64,000 bases of DNA from the NCBI RefSeq assembly GCF_000282095.2, contig NZ_AKKC02000004.1, positions 62,001-126,000 of the forward strand, in the 5' to 3' direction. Shown in pieces: positions 15,750-22,663 of the stretch. This stretch comes from Rhizobium sp. CF080 (lineage in GTDB: Bacteria; Pseudomonadota; Alphaproteobacteria; Rhizobiales; Rhizobiaceae). The notes under the pieces were generated by a model. The model saw only the letters and a list, made by a program, of their open reading frames with translations. It did not search any database and was not told the DNA's origin. Positions within the stretch are counted from its first letter, which is position 1, and every line of letters starts with the position of its first letter. The position numbers and the translations under genes are program-made.

Positions 15750-15761
15750 GTATACCTTTTA
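15750..15761 (+). promoter_or_regulatory. GTATACC operator-like site, reductase/GntR intergenic region
   Basis: GTATACCTTTTA at 15750-15761 is identical over 12 bases to the minus-strand sequence before the second alpha/beta hydrolase (20007-19996). The site is centred 63 bases from the FMN reductase start. GntR-family proteins bind GT-N-AC palindromes, and a GntR-FCD gene is adjacent, so autoregulation and control of both LLM modules is the simplest reading. Confidence 0.6.
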
Positions 15762-15811
15762 CATCAAAGTCAAGGGATATCCGTTATCATCAAACTCATT
15801 TCGTCAAGATG

Positions 15812-15817
15812 GTATAC
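15812..15817 (-). promoter_or_regulatory. Second GTATAC operator-like site, near the GntR gene
   Basis: GTATAC at 15812-15817, read GTATACC on the minus strand, lies about 80 bases before the preferred GntR start and 62 bases from the site at 15750. Two sites in one divergent promoter region is typical of GntR autoregulation. Confidence 0.55.
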
Positions 15818-15895
15818 ACTTTTTGACGATTAGCCTCTATGGACGATTGTCATATTTTCCCGCATCATCATCAGGGCAAGGAAAAAGGTGGCCAC

Positions 15896-16603
15896 TTGAC
15901 CAACGAGACAACCAGAGACAGTGCGAAGGACGGGACGACGCAGAGTGCCGTCGAAACCGCCTATCACCGCATCCGGCATCTGATCCTGACCGGCGAGATG
16001 CGCTCCGGCGACAAACTCTTGGAAAACCAGCTCGCCACCGCGATCGGCGTTTCGCGCACCCCGATCCGCGAAGCCTTGAACCGGCTGAACGCCGAGGGCC
16101 TCGTCGTTTTGGAACGCTACCGGCGGGGCATCGTCGCGGATTTTTCGCTCGACGATGCGGTTGAAATCTTCCGGCTGCGCGCCATTCTCGAAGGGCATGC
16201 GGCCAGCCGCGCCGCCACCCGCATTTCGGAAGCCGACCTGCAACGATTGCAGGAGCTGGAACGGGTGATGGAGACCCAGTTTGAGGAACTCGGCTGGAAC
16301 GAACATCTCGAAGGCTTCGACAGGCTCAACGCCGAATTCCACGCGGTGATCGCTGCAGCTGCCGAAAGCCCGCGGCTGGAAAAGATCCTCGCCTCGTCGC
16401 TGGAGCTGCCAGCCGCGATTTTCAACCGATATTCCGAACCGGTCGAGGTGCGGACAAGGCGCACCCATGCCCAGCACCGGGAAATCCTCGCAGCATTGAA
16501 GGCTCGCAACCCCGAATGGGCGCAGGCGGCAATGAACGCGCATCTCTTCTCACTTTTGCCGTCTGCCTCGGGCTCGCTGGAGCATGAAGACGGGACGAAA
16601 TGA
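15896..16603 (+). CDS. GntR-family regulator, FadR/FCD subfamily
   Basis: About 235 residues. The winged helix is VETAYHRIRHLILTGEMRSG followed by LLENQLATAIGVSRTPIREALNRLNAEGLV, the classic GntR signature. The C-terminal all-helical FCD domain includes FRLRAILEGHAASRAATR and metal/ligand positions D..N..FH and HREIL..H. FCD regulators usually sense carboxylic acids. I prefer the TTG at 15896, after AAGGTGG. An ATG at 15839 gives 19 extra residues unlike the family and has no ribosome site. It is divergent from the FMN-reductase operon. GTATACC motifs on both sides of this locus and at 20002 suggest that it controls both LLM modules and possibly the 20216-28670 run. Confidence 0.88.
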   Translation: MTNETTRDSAKDGTTQSAVETAYHRIRHLILTGEMRSGDKLLENQLATAIGVSRTPIREALNRLNAEGLVVLERYRRGIVADFSLDDAVEIFRLRAILEGHAASRAATRISEADLQRLQELERVMETQFEELGWNEHLEGFDRLNAEFHAVIAAAAESPRLEKILASSLELPAAIFNRYSEPVEVRTRRTHAQHREILAALKARNPEWAQAAMNAHLFSLLPSASGSLEHEDGTK

Positions 16604-16656
16604 AGCGGTAGTCGCGCACTCTTCGAGGCTCCCACGGACTGGCCGTTACGGATCCG

Positions 16657-17337
16657 CTACCGGTTGGTGGCCATCCACAAGACGTGGCGGGCACCACCGC
16701 GCTTGCCGTTGGCGCGCACATTCACCTCTTCGATGGCAAATCCGACCTCCCGCAATCGGCGGGTAAAGCCTGCATCCGGCGCCGACGACCAGACGGCCAG
16801 CACGCCGTTGGCGCGCAGCGCAGCCTTGGCGGCCCGCAGGCCGGGGTGGTTGTAGAGGCTGTCGTTGGAAGCGCGAGTCAGCCCGTCGGGACCGTTGTCG
16901 ACATCGAGCAATATGGCGTCGTAAGTGGCTTTCTGCGAGCGGATCAGCGCACCGACATCGCCGACATGGATATCGACACGCGGATCGTCGAGCGTGCCCT
17001 TGTGAAACTCCGCCATCGGTCCGCGCGCCCAATCGACCACGGCCGGCACCAGTTCCGCAACGGTAATCCTGGTGCCGTCCGGCAGAGCGCCCAGCGCTGC
17101 CCGCAACGTAAAACCCATGCCAAGGCCGCCGATCAGCACGCGGGCGTTCTCGCGCCCGGCGATCCGTTCGCAGGAGAGCGTCGCGAGCGCCTCTTCCGAA
17201 CCGCTCAGCCGACTGTTCATGAGTTCGGTCGAACCCAGCATGATGGAAAATTCGGCTCCGCGCTGTTTCAGGCGCAACTCACCGCCCTCGCCGGGAATGG
17301 TCGCGCGGTCAAGCTGGATCCAAGGAAGCATCGGCAT
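16657..17337 (-). CDS. Spermidine synthase-like SAM-binding protein
   Basis: A 226-residue Rossmann protein with VLIGGLGMGFTLRAAL as the nucleotide loop, VAELVPAVVDWAR as the acidic strand-2 motif, and DAILLDVDNGPDGL after strand 4. These features resemble the spermidine-synthase/methyltransferase superfamily, but the usual catalytic Asp and polyamine-binding segments are not clear. It may therefore be a methyltransferase-like homologue rather than a polyamine enzyme. The ATG at 17337 (MPMLPWIQ) is preferred. An upstream extension of 14 codons lacks a ribosome site. It is convergent with the GntR gene, 53 bases apart, and has no evident link to its neighbours. Confidence 0.75.
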   Translation of the reverse strand: MPMLPWIQLDRATIPGEGGELRLKQRGAEFSIMLGSTELMNSRLSGSEEALATLSCERIAGRENARVLIGGLGMGFTLRAALGALPDGTRITVAELVPAVVDWARGPMAEFHKGTLDDPRVDIHVGDVGALIRSQKATYDAILLDVDNGPDGLTRASNDSLYNHPGLRAAKAALRANGVLAVWSSAPDAGFTRRLREVGFAIEEVNVRANGKRGGARHVLWMATNR

Positions 17338-17486
17338 GTCTCGTTGTCTTGTGTCGACGCCTCCTAACACAGACCTCATGTGAAAAACATAAGCACGCCT
17401 TCGATCATCGTCGATTGCGACCCCAATGGGACATCGAGCCCGCGGGCGCCCGGAAGGGACGCGGCACGATCGAACAACCCGAACTT

Positions 17487-17627
17487 CTAGGCGGTCGGCG
17501 GAGGTGGAAATGTCAGTGCCTCGATCAGCACAAAAGCGAACTCTTCAAGTTCGTCATCGTTAAGCTCCGAATAATCGTCTTCTTTCGGAAGATCATCCGA
17601 GCGCGCGTCGTCGCTTTTTGGAATCAT
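17487..17627 (-). CDS. Possible small acidic protein
   Basis: A 46-residue ORF beginning MIPKSDDARSDDLPKEDD and containing SELNDDELEEFAFVLIEAL, then a proline run. It is strongly acidic, unlike random translation of GC-rich shadow frames, and GGGGCGAG lies before the ATG. Longer in-frame starts at 17657 and 17669 are possible. It lies alone between the spermidine-synthase-like gene and a hairpin at 17710-17738. No function can be given; it may not be expressed. Confidence 0.38.
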   Translation of the reverse strand: MIPKSDDARSDDLPKEDDYSELNDDELEEFAFVLIEALTFPPPPTA

Positions 17628-17709
17628 GTCTCGCCCCAGCCCGCGGCGAACATGCATGAAATCGCGCAAAGTGCATCATTTTTTTATGCTGTGCTGCAAA
17701 AAATAAGAA

Positions 17710-17738
17710 GGCCCGCGCCTTATCCCCCTGCGCGGGCC
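17710..17738 (-). terminator. Hairpin with T-rich flank on the minus strand
   Basis: GGCCCGCGC (17710-17718) pairs with GCGCGGGCC (17730-17738), loop 11 bases. On the minus strand it is followed by CTTCTTATTTTTT, so it resembles an intrinsic terminator. The nearest minus-strand gene, the second LLM gene, ends 295 bases upstream, so it may instead terminate an unrecognised small RNA. Confidence 0.6.
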
Positions 17739-17853
17739 TGTCCTAAGACGTAACCTCTTCTACGCTCGACTTAGGATGACTTCATTGTACTCCAGACAGC
17801 CAAGTCCTCAATTCGTCCAAAAGACCTAGCACAAGGGGTATAGGCCCGAGGGG

Positions 17854-17883
17854 AGCGGCCGGCTATTTGGGGCGCCGGCCGCT
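17854..17883. other. 10-bp perfect stem-loop
   Basis: AGCGGCCGGC (17854-17863) and GCCGGCCGCT (17874-17883) form a perfect 10-bp stem with a 10-base loop, in the gene-free segment beyond the second LLM gene. No adjacent U-tract. Confidence 0.5.
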
Positions 17884-18032
17884 AAGACCGCGGCGACTGG
17901 GGGGTGCAATTGTGCGGTCCTGCGCCACAAATGACGCCATTCCCGATCACACATCAAGCTGAACCTTGGGTGGGTCTGGCTACGCCCAAAGGCTTGATAG
18001 GCTTATGGAGATCATCAAACCGGCATGCCCCC

Positions 18033-19193
18033 TCAAGCGGCCTTCCTGGCCGTCACGTTGCGCAAATAAGGCATCACCTCTTTGGAATAGATCTCCATGT
18101 TCTTGCGGGTTAGCTCGGCCGGCAGGGTGCCGAACTGCAGCAATGTCAGCAGATGGCCGAAGCCGATCTGGCCCTGGTATTCCTCCAGCTTCTCGCGCAC
18201 CGTCGCCGGACTGCCGCAGATGAACTTGCCCTCTTCGATGACGCTGTCGATGGTCTGCTTCATCGAATGGCCAGCCTTGGCGCTCATGGCGCCCACCATC
18301 GATTTCACCGAGGTGTAGCCCGGCGGCAGCAGCATCTCCATCGGCATGCGGAGGAACTTCTGCAGGAAGGCCTCGATATGCTCCTTGGCTTCGCGGCGGG
18401 CGATCTCGTCGGTCTCGGCGACATAGAGTGGCAGCGACCAGCCCAGCTGGTCCTCGGTCGCCTCGTAGCCGTAGCCGGCCGCGACGTCCTTGTACATCTT
18501 CATGTAGCGGGCGACGGTCGAGACCGAGGCGAAGGTCTGGAGATAGGTGTATTTGCGGTCCGGATGTGCGGCCCATTCGATCGTTTCGCTGGAACCCTGG
18601 CTCGGAATCCAGATCGGCGGATGCGGATTGTCCTGATAGACCCGCGGCCAGACGTTCACATATTCGAAATTGTAGTGCTTGCCCTCGAAGACGCTCGGGC
18701 CCGGCTTTGTCCAGGCCTGCAGGATCAGGTCATGGGCTTCCTGGAACCGCTCGTGCGAAAAGGCCGGGTTGACGCCCCAGGAATGGTATTCGGCGCCGAT
18801 GCCGCGCACCATGCCGGCGATCAGGCGGCCGCCGGTAATGTTGTCGACCATCGCGAATTCTTCCGCCACAGTCAGCGGGTTGTTGAGCAGCGGCAGCGCG
18901 CGGCCGAGAATGGCGATCTTGACGTTCTTGGTGCGGCGGGCAAGCGCGCCGGCCATGACACCGGGGATCGGCATCAGGCCATAGGCGTTGGAATGATGCT
19001 CGTTGACGCAGATGCCGTCGAAGCCGAGCTGGTCGGCATATTCGAGCTCGTCCAGGTAACGGTTGTAGAGCTGGTGGCCCTTCTTGGGGTCGTAGTAGGT
19101 GTTCGGCAGGGTGACCCAGGCGGAATTGTGCTTCTCGTCGTAGGATAGATCGAGATCCGCATAGGGCATCAGGTGCATGAAGTAGAATTTCAT
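18033..19193 (-). CDS. LLM class flavin-dependent monooxygenase (module 2)
   Basis: A 386-residue luciferase-like protein, paralogous to 13882-15006: it starts MKFYFMHLMPYADLDL and carries VNEHHSNAYGLM, GGRLIAGMVRGIGAEYHSWG and IWIPSQGSSETIEWA. It would act on a substrate with reduced FMN and O2. Its ATG overlaps the stop of the alpha/beta hydrolase gene at 19190 (ATGA) with GGGAGG upstream, so the pair is translationally coupled. Here the hydrolase is first and the monooxygenase second, the reverse of module 1. No own reductase is encoded, so the 15076-15690 reductase may serve both. Substrate unknown. Confidence 0.86.
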   Translation of the reverse strand: MKFYFMHLMPYADLDLSYDEKHNSAWVTLPNTYYDPKKGHQLYNRYLDELEYADQLGFDGICVNEHHSNAYGLMPIPGVMAGALARRTKNVKIAILGRALPLLNNPLTVAEEFAMVDNITGGRLIAGMVRGIGAEYHSWGVNPAFSHERFQEAHDLILQAWTKPGPSVFEGKHYNFEYVNVWPRVYQDNPHPPIWIPSQGSSETIEWAAHPDRKYTYLQTFASVSTVARYMKMYKDVAAGYGYEATEDQLGWSLPLYVAETDEIARREAKEHIEAFLQKFLRMPMEMLLPPGYTSVKSMVGAMSAKAGHSMKQTIDSVIEEGKFICGSPATVREKLEEYQGQIGFGHLLTLLQFGTLPAELTRKNMEIYSKEVMPYLRNVTARKAA

Positions 19194-19972
19194 CGTGTAA
19201 CCTCCCCGATGAAGCCGCCGACAAGCTGGGCGAAACGGTCAGCCTTCTCGATCTGCGGCACGTGTCCGCAGTTCTCGATGATTTCCAGCCGCGAATTGGG
19301 AATGAGCTCCTGCCATGCCGGACCATAGCCGGCCGGCACGACCTTATCGCTGTCGCCCCAGAGGATCAGCGTCGGCACCAAGATCCGATGCAGCCATTTG
19401 TGCAGGTCGGGATTATAGAAACGCGGCTCCCAGGCGAGTTTCGCCGTTGTGAGCTTGTTCTTGAGCACGGTCTCCAGCCCTTCCTTCGAAGGCGGTGCCG
19501 CGAGCATCTGTTCGGCATAGCTCTGATCGTGGAACAGATTGCGGGCGGTCTCTTCCGCATTCCACATGAAGACATCGCCCTTGCGCAGGCCCTTCACGCG
19601 GATGCCGGCAGGCGCCACTAATGTCAGCGAATTCAACTTCGTCTGGTTGCGGATGGCGATCTCTGCCGACAGCCAGCCGCCGATCGAACCGCCGACCAGA
19701 TTGATCTGGTCGAGGCCTAGATGGTCTATGACGTCGAGATAGAAGAAGGCAAGGTCGGACATGCCGTCCAGCCATTCCGGAGAATCGGAGGCGCCGAAGC
19801 CGGGATGTTCCGGCACGAACACCTCATAGCTCTCGGCAAGCTTCTCCATGAACGGTGCCCATCGGGCCGCGCCGCTCGAACCATGGAGAAACAGCAGCGG
19901 CGCACCTTTGCCGCCGCGCATGAACCGGACATTACAGCCGGCAATCGTTTCGGTGTTTTCGACAAAGCCCAT
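19190..19972 (-). CDS. Alpha/beta hydrolase (LLM module 2)
   Basis: A 260-residue alpha/beta hydrolase. The nucleophile sits in VGGSIGGW, the acid in LWGDSDKVVPAGYG, and the histidine in NCGHVPQIEKADRF, with LLFLHGSSG as the HG oxyanion motif. These match meta-cleavage or ester hydrolases of the family. I start at ATG 19972 (MGFVENTETIAG) because GGGAGGA precedes it and the family-like sequence begins there. An open frame runs 39 codons further upstream through the promoter region. A GTATACC site lies 30 bases before the ATG. The stop overlaps the second LLM start, so the hydrolase and monooxygenase work on one pathway. Confidence 0.86.
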   Translation of the reverse strand: MGFVENTETIAGCNVRFMRGGKGAPLLFLHGSSGAARWAPFMEKLAESYEVFVPEHPGFGASDSPEWLDGMSDLAFFYLDVIDHLGLDQINLVGGSIGGWLSAEIAIRNQTKLNSLTLVAPAGIRVKGLRKGDVFMWNAEETARNLFHDQSYAEQMLAAPPSKEGLETVLKNKLTTAKLAWEPRFYNPDLHKWLHRILVPTLILWGDSDKVVPAGYGPAWQELIPNSRLEIIENCGHVPQIEKADRFAQLVGGFIGEVTR

Positions 19973-19995
19973 CGGTATTCCATCCTCCCTAGGCC

Positions 19996-20007
19996 TAAAA
20001 GGTATAC
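19996..20007 (-). promoter_or_regulatory. GTATACC operator-like site before LLM module 2
   Basis: On the minus strand GTATACCTTTTA runs from 20007 to 19996, identical over 12 bases to 15750-15761. It is 24-30 bases before the start of the hydrolase gene, where a repressor would block transcription or translation. Half-site-like GTATAA (20066) and GCATAC (20150) lie in the same divergent region towards the SDR gene, which hints that the plus-strand operon may share the control. Confidence 0.6.
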
Positions 20008-20215
20008 AGATTGACTGATACGACCATCGCAGACGCTCCCCTGTCCACGTTGATTGGGCCAATTTGTATAACTCTTCAGAAAGGGTCAATATGATTCTGT
20101 CAAATTTTGATTGATAATAGCAAATTTCTAACTTGCTTTGTGCGAAGTTGCATACAAAGGTGGCGCGGCCTGGAGAGGTGAGTTTAGGGCCTCCGGGTGC
20201 TCAGGGAGGAGCAAG

Positions 20216-21007
20216 ATGCACGCCGAAAAACTGTTCGATCTCAAAGGCCAGGTGGCAGTCGTCACAGGTGCGGCCAGCGGCCTCGGCCTCGCCATCACCA
20301 AGACGCTCGCCGCCAATGGCGCGCATGTGGCGCTTATCGACCTCAATCCGGAAACGCTCGCCGCCGCCTATCAATGGCTGAACGGCCAAGGTTATTCCGC
20401 TGAAAGCCACCAGGTCGACGTGTCTGATAGCGCGGCGCTACGCAGCACGATCGACAACATCGCCGAAAAGCACGGCCATCTGGATATTCTCGTCGCCAAT
20501 GCCGGCATCAGCGGAGGCCCGAGCTCCCGCACCGAGGCCGGCGCGATCGAGAATGTCAGCGACGAACTGTGGAACAAGGTGGTGGATGTTAATCTGACAG
20601 CCACCTTTGTGGCCATCCAGGCCTCCGCCAAGCATATGAAGAAGCAGAAAAGCGGCCGCATCGTCGCGATCGCCTCGATCGCCGGCATGCGCGGCGATCC
20701 GATGACTGGTTACGCCTATGCATCCAGCAAGGGCGCCGTCGTCAATCTCGTCAAGCAGGCCTCGTGGGAACTGGCGCCCTATAACGTGCTGGTCAACGGT
20801 ATCGCGCCCGGCCCCTTCCGCACCAATATCGCCGGCGGCCGCATCCGCGAGCCGGAAATCGAGAAGGCGTTTGCCGACACCGTACCGCTCGGCCGCATCG
20901 CCGAGACCGATGAGATCATGGGTCTGGCGCTGCTCCTGTCATCGAAAGCATCGAGTTTCATGACCGGCGCGGTGATCCCGATCGATGGCGGTACGGTCGC
21001 CGTCTAA
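20216..21007 (+). CDS. Short-chain dehydrogenase/reductase
   Basis: A 263-residue SDR with TGAASGLG for NAD(P) binding, NAGIS, the catalytic Ser in IASIAG and YASSK as the YxxxK motif. The C-terminus FMTGAVIPIDGGTVAV is typical. AGGGAGGAGCAAG lies before the ATG at 20216; an upstream in-frame ATG at 20138 lacks a ribosome site. This is the first gene of a plus-strand run that continues with aldehyde dehydrogenase and ThDP enzymes. It probably oxidises an alcohol or reduces a ketone of the same pathway. It is divergent from the second LLM module, and the shared 243-base region holds a GTATACC site. Confidence 0.87.
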   Translation: MHAEKLFDLKGQVAVVTGAASGLGLAITKTLAANGAHVALIDLNPETLAAAYQWLNGQGYSAESHQVDVSDSAALRSTIDNIAEKHGHLDILVANAGISGGPSSRTEAGAIENVSDELWNKVVDVNLTATFVAIQASAKHMKKQKSGRIVAIASIAGMRGDPMTGYAYASSKGAVVNLVKQASWELAPYNVLVNGIAPGPFRTNIAGGRIREPEIEKAFADTVPLGRIAETDEIMGLALLLSSKASSFMTGAVIPIDGGTVAV

Positions 21008-21153
21008 CCCGCGATACGAGATGTCGCGATTGACAATATCAGGCTCCCTGCTTTAAGCCGCTGAAAGGGAGAGGGCCTCGCCGAGGTCCGCAAGTGACGC
21101 CAGAATTGACGAAGCGCAAGCGCATCGTTCGACTGCAGTCGGAGGAAACGACC

Positions 21154-22617
21154 ATGAACATCGCGACCAATCCCGTCCCCTCGTCCGAGGCCTATGTCTC
21201 CGCACGCCTGCTGATCGACGGGGTCTGGCTGGAAAACGGCGACCGTAAGACGCAACCCCTCATCAACCCGGCCACCGAAAAGGCGATTGGCGTGGTGCCG
21301 CATGCGACGGCCCAGGATCTCGACCGGGCGCTCGAAGCCGCCAAGCGCGCCTTCCCGCTGTGGCGCGCCATGAACCCACGCGAGCGCGGCCGTATCCTCA
21401 AGCGCGCCGCCCAATTGATGCATGACCGGCAGGAAGAGATCGCCACACTCGCGACGCTCGAAATGGGCAAGCCGATCGCCGAAGCGCGGCTCGAAACCCA
21501 TTTCGCCACGGAAGAAATGGAATGGTTTGCCGAGGAAGGCCGCCGCACCTATGGCCGCGTCATTCCCGGCCGCATCGGCGAAACCCGCTTCCAGGTGGTC
21601 AAGGAACCGGTCGGCCCGACCGCCGGCTTTTCAGCCTGGAATTTCCCGGTCGGCAATGCCGCCCGCAAGATGGGCTCGGCGCTCGCCGCCGGCTGCACGA
21701 TGATCTACAAGCCCGGGGAAGAGGCTCCGGCATCGGCCGCCGCCGTCGCCCAATGCCTTCTTGATGCGGGCGTGCCTGCCGGCGTCATCGCCGTCGTCTA
21801 TGGCGTGCCGGACTTCATCTCGCGCCACCTGCTCGCCTCGCCGATCATCCGCAAGATTTCCTTCACCGGTTCGGTCGCGGTCGGCCAGCACCTCATCCGG
21901 CTGGCATCCGAAGGCCTGAAGCGCACGACGATGGAACTCGGCGGCCACGCGCCGGTGCTCGTCTTCGACGGCGCCGACCAGGTGGCGGCGCTCGACATGT
22001 CGGTGCAGCGCAAATACCGCAATGGAGGCCAGGTCTGCGTCTCGCCGACCCGTTTCTACGTGCAGGACAAGTCCTACGAGGCGTTCTGCGCCGGGTTTGC
22101 CGAGCGCGCGTCGAAGATCAAGGTCGGCGACGGTCTCGATCCGGCAAGCGGCATGGGTCCGCTGGTGCACGGCCGCCGTCGCGATGCGATCGAGGCGCTG
22201 GTGCAGGATGCGACCGCCAAGGGCGCCAGGCTGCTCGCCGGCGGTCATCGCATCAACAATGACGGCTTCTTCTATGCCCCGACGGTTCTGGCCGACGTGC
22301 CGAGCGATGCGCGGATCATGACCGAGGAGCCGTTCGGCCCGGTCGCCGTGCTCAACCGCTTTTCGGATTTCGACGACGCGATCACCAAGGCGAACGAACT
22401 GCCCTATGGCCTTGCCGCCTACGCCTTCTCAAACTCGCACAAGACCATCGCAAAACTTTCCGATGCGCTGGAAGCAGGCATGGTCGGCATCAATTCCTTC
22501 AACATCTCCATGCCGGAAACACCGTTCGGCGGGGTGAAAGCGAGCGGCCACGGTTCCGAAGTCGGGATCGAGGGCGTCGAGGCCTACATGGTCACCAAGA
22601 CGGTCAGCATCACCTGA
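21154..22617 (+). CDS. NAD(P)-dependent aldehyde dehydrogenase (succinate-semialdehyde-like)
   Basis: A 487-residue aldehyde dehydrogenase. ELGGHAPVLVF holds the catalytic glutamate and NGGQVCVSPTRF the catalytic cysteine. GFSAWNFPVGNAARKMGSALAAG and FTGSVAVG form the NAD-binding region, and the C-terminus SIPETPFGGVKASGHG-like (SMPETPFGGVKASGHG) is standard. By similarity it is closest to succinate-semialdehyde dehydrogenases, but those are read from sequence style only. The ATG at 21154 follows GGAGGAAACGACC; an upstream frame extension of 20 codons is not family-like. In the cluster it would oxidise the aldehyde released by the ThDP decarboxylases that follow. A GTATACC-linked control is possible but not shown. 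Confidence 0.87.
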   Translation: MNIATNPVPSSEAYVSARLLIDGVWLENGDRKTQPLINPATEKAIGVVPHATAQDLDRALEAAKRAFPLWRAMNPRERGRILKRAAQLMHDRQEEIATLATLEMGKPIAEARLETHFATEEMEWFAEEGRRTYGRVIPGRIGETRFQVVKEPVGPTAGFSAWNFPVGNAARKMGSALAAGCTMIYKPGEEAPASAAAVAQCLLDAGVPAGVIAVVYGVPDFISRHLLASPIIRKISFTGSVAVGQHLIRLASEGLKRTTMELGGHAPVLVFDGADQVAALDMSVQRKYRNGGQVCVSPTRFYVQDKSYEAFCAGFAERASKIKVGDGLDPASGMGPLVHGRRRDAIEALVQDATAKGARLLAGGHRINNDGFFYAPTVLADVPSDARIMTEEPFGPVAVLNRFSDFDDAITKANELPYGLAAYAFSNSHKTIAKLSDALEAGMVGINSFNISMPETPFGGVKASGHGSEVGIEGVEAYMVTKTVSIT

Positions 22618-22663
22618 CGGAAGAGTTTCTGCCGGGTTCTTAAAAGTCCAAGAGGATTGCAGC

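Larger units (their letters stand above)
17628..18032. other. Gene-poor stretch with two strong hairpins
   Basis: About 400 bases without a convincing protein gene. The stretch carries stem-loops at 17710-17738 and 17854-17883. An AT-rich segment (17670-17705) lies next to the first hairpin. A small RNA gene is possible but I could not match any known family. Confidence 0.45.

Noticed and set aside
17349..17753. Plus-strand ORF of 134 codons beside the spermidine synthase-like gene
   Set aside because: No ribosome site, biased composition, and it overlaps the more protein-like minus-strand ORF.
20150..20155. GCATAC as a full GntR operator
   Set aside because: Lacks the GTATAC core and the CCTT flank; recorded only as a possible half-site.
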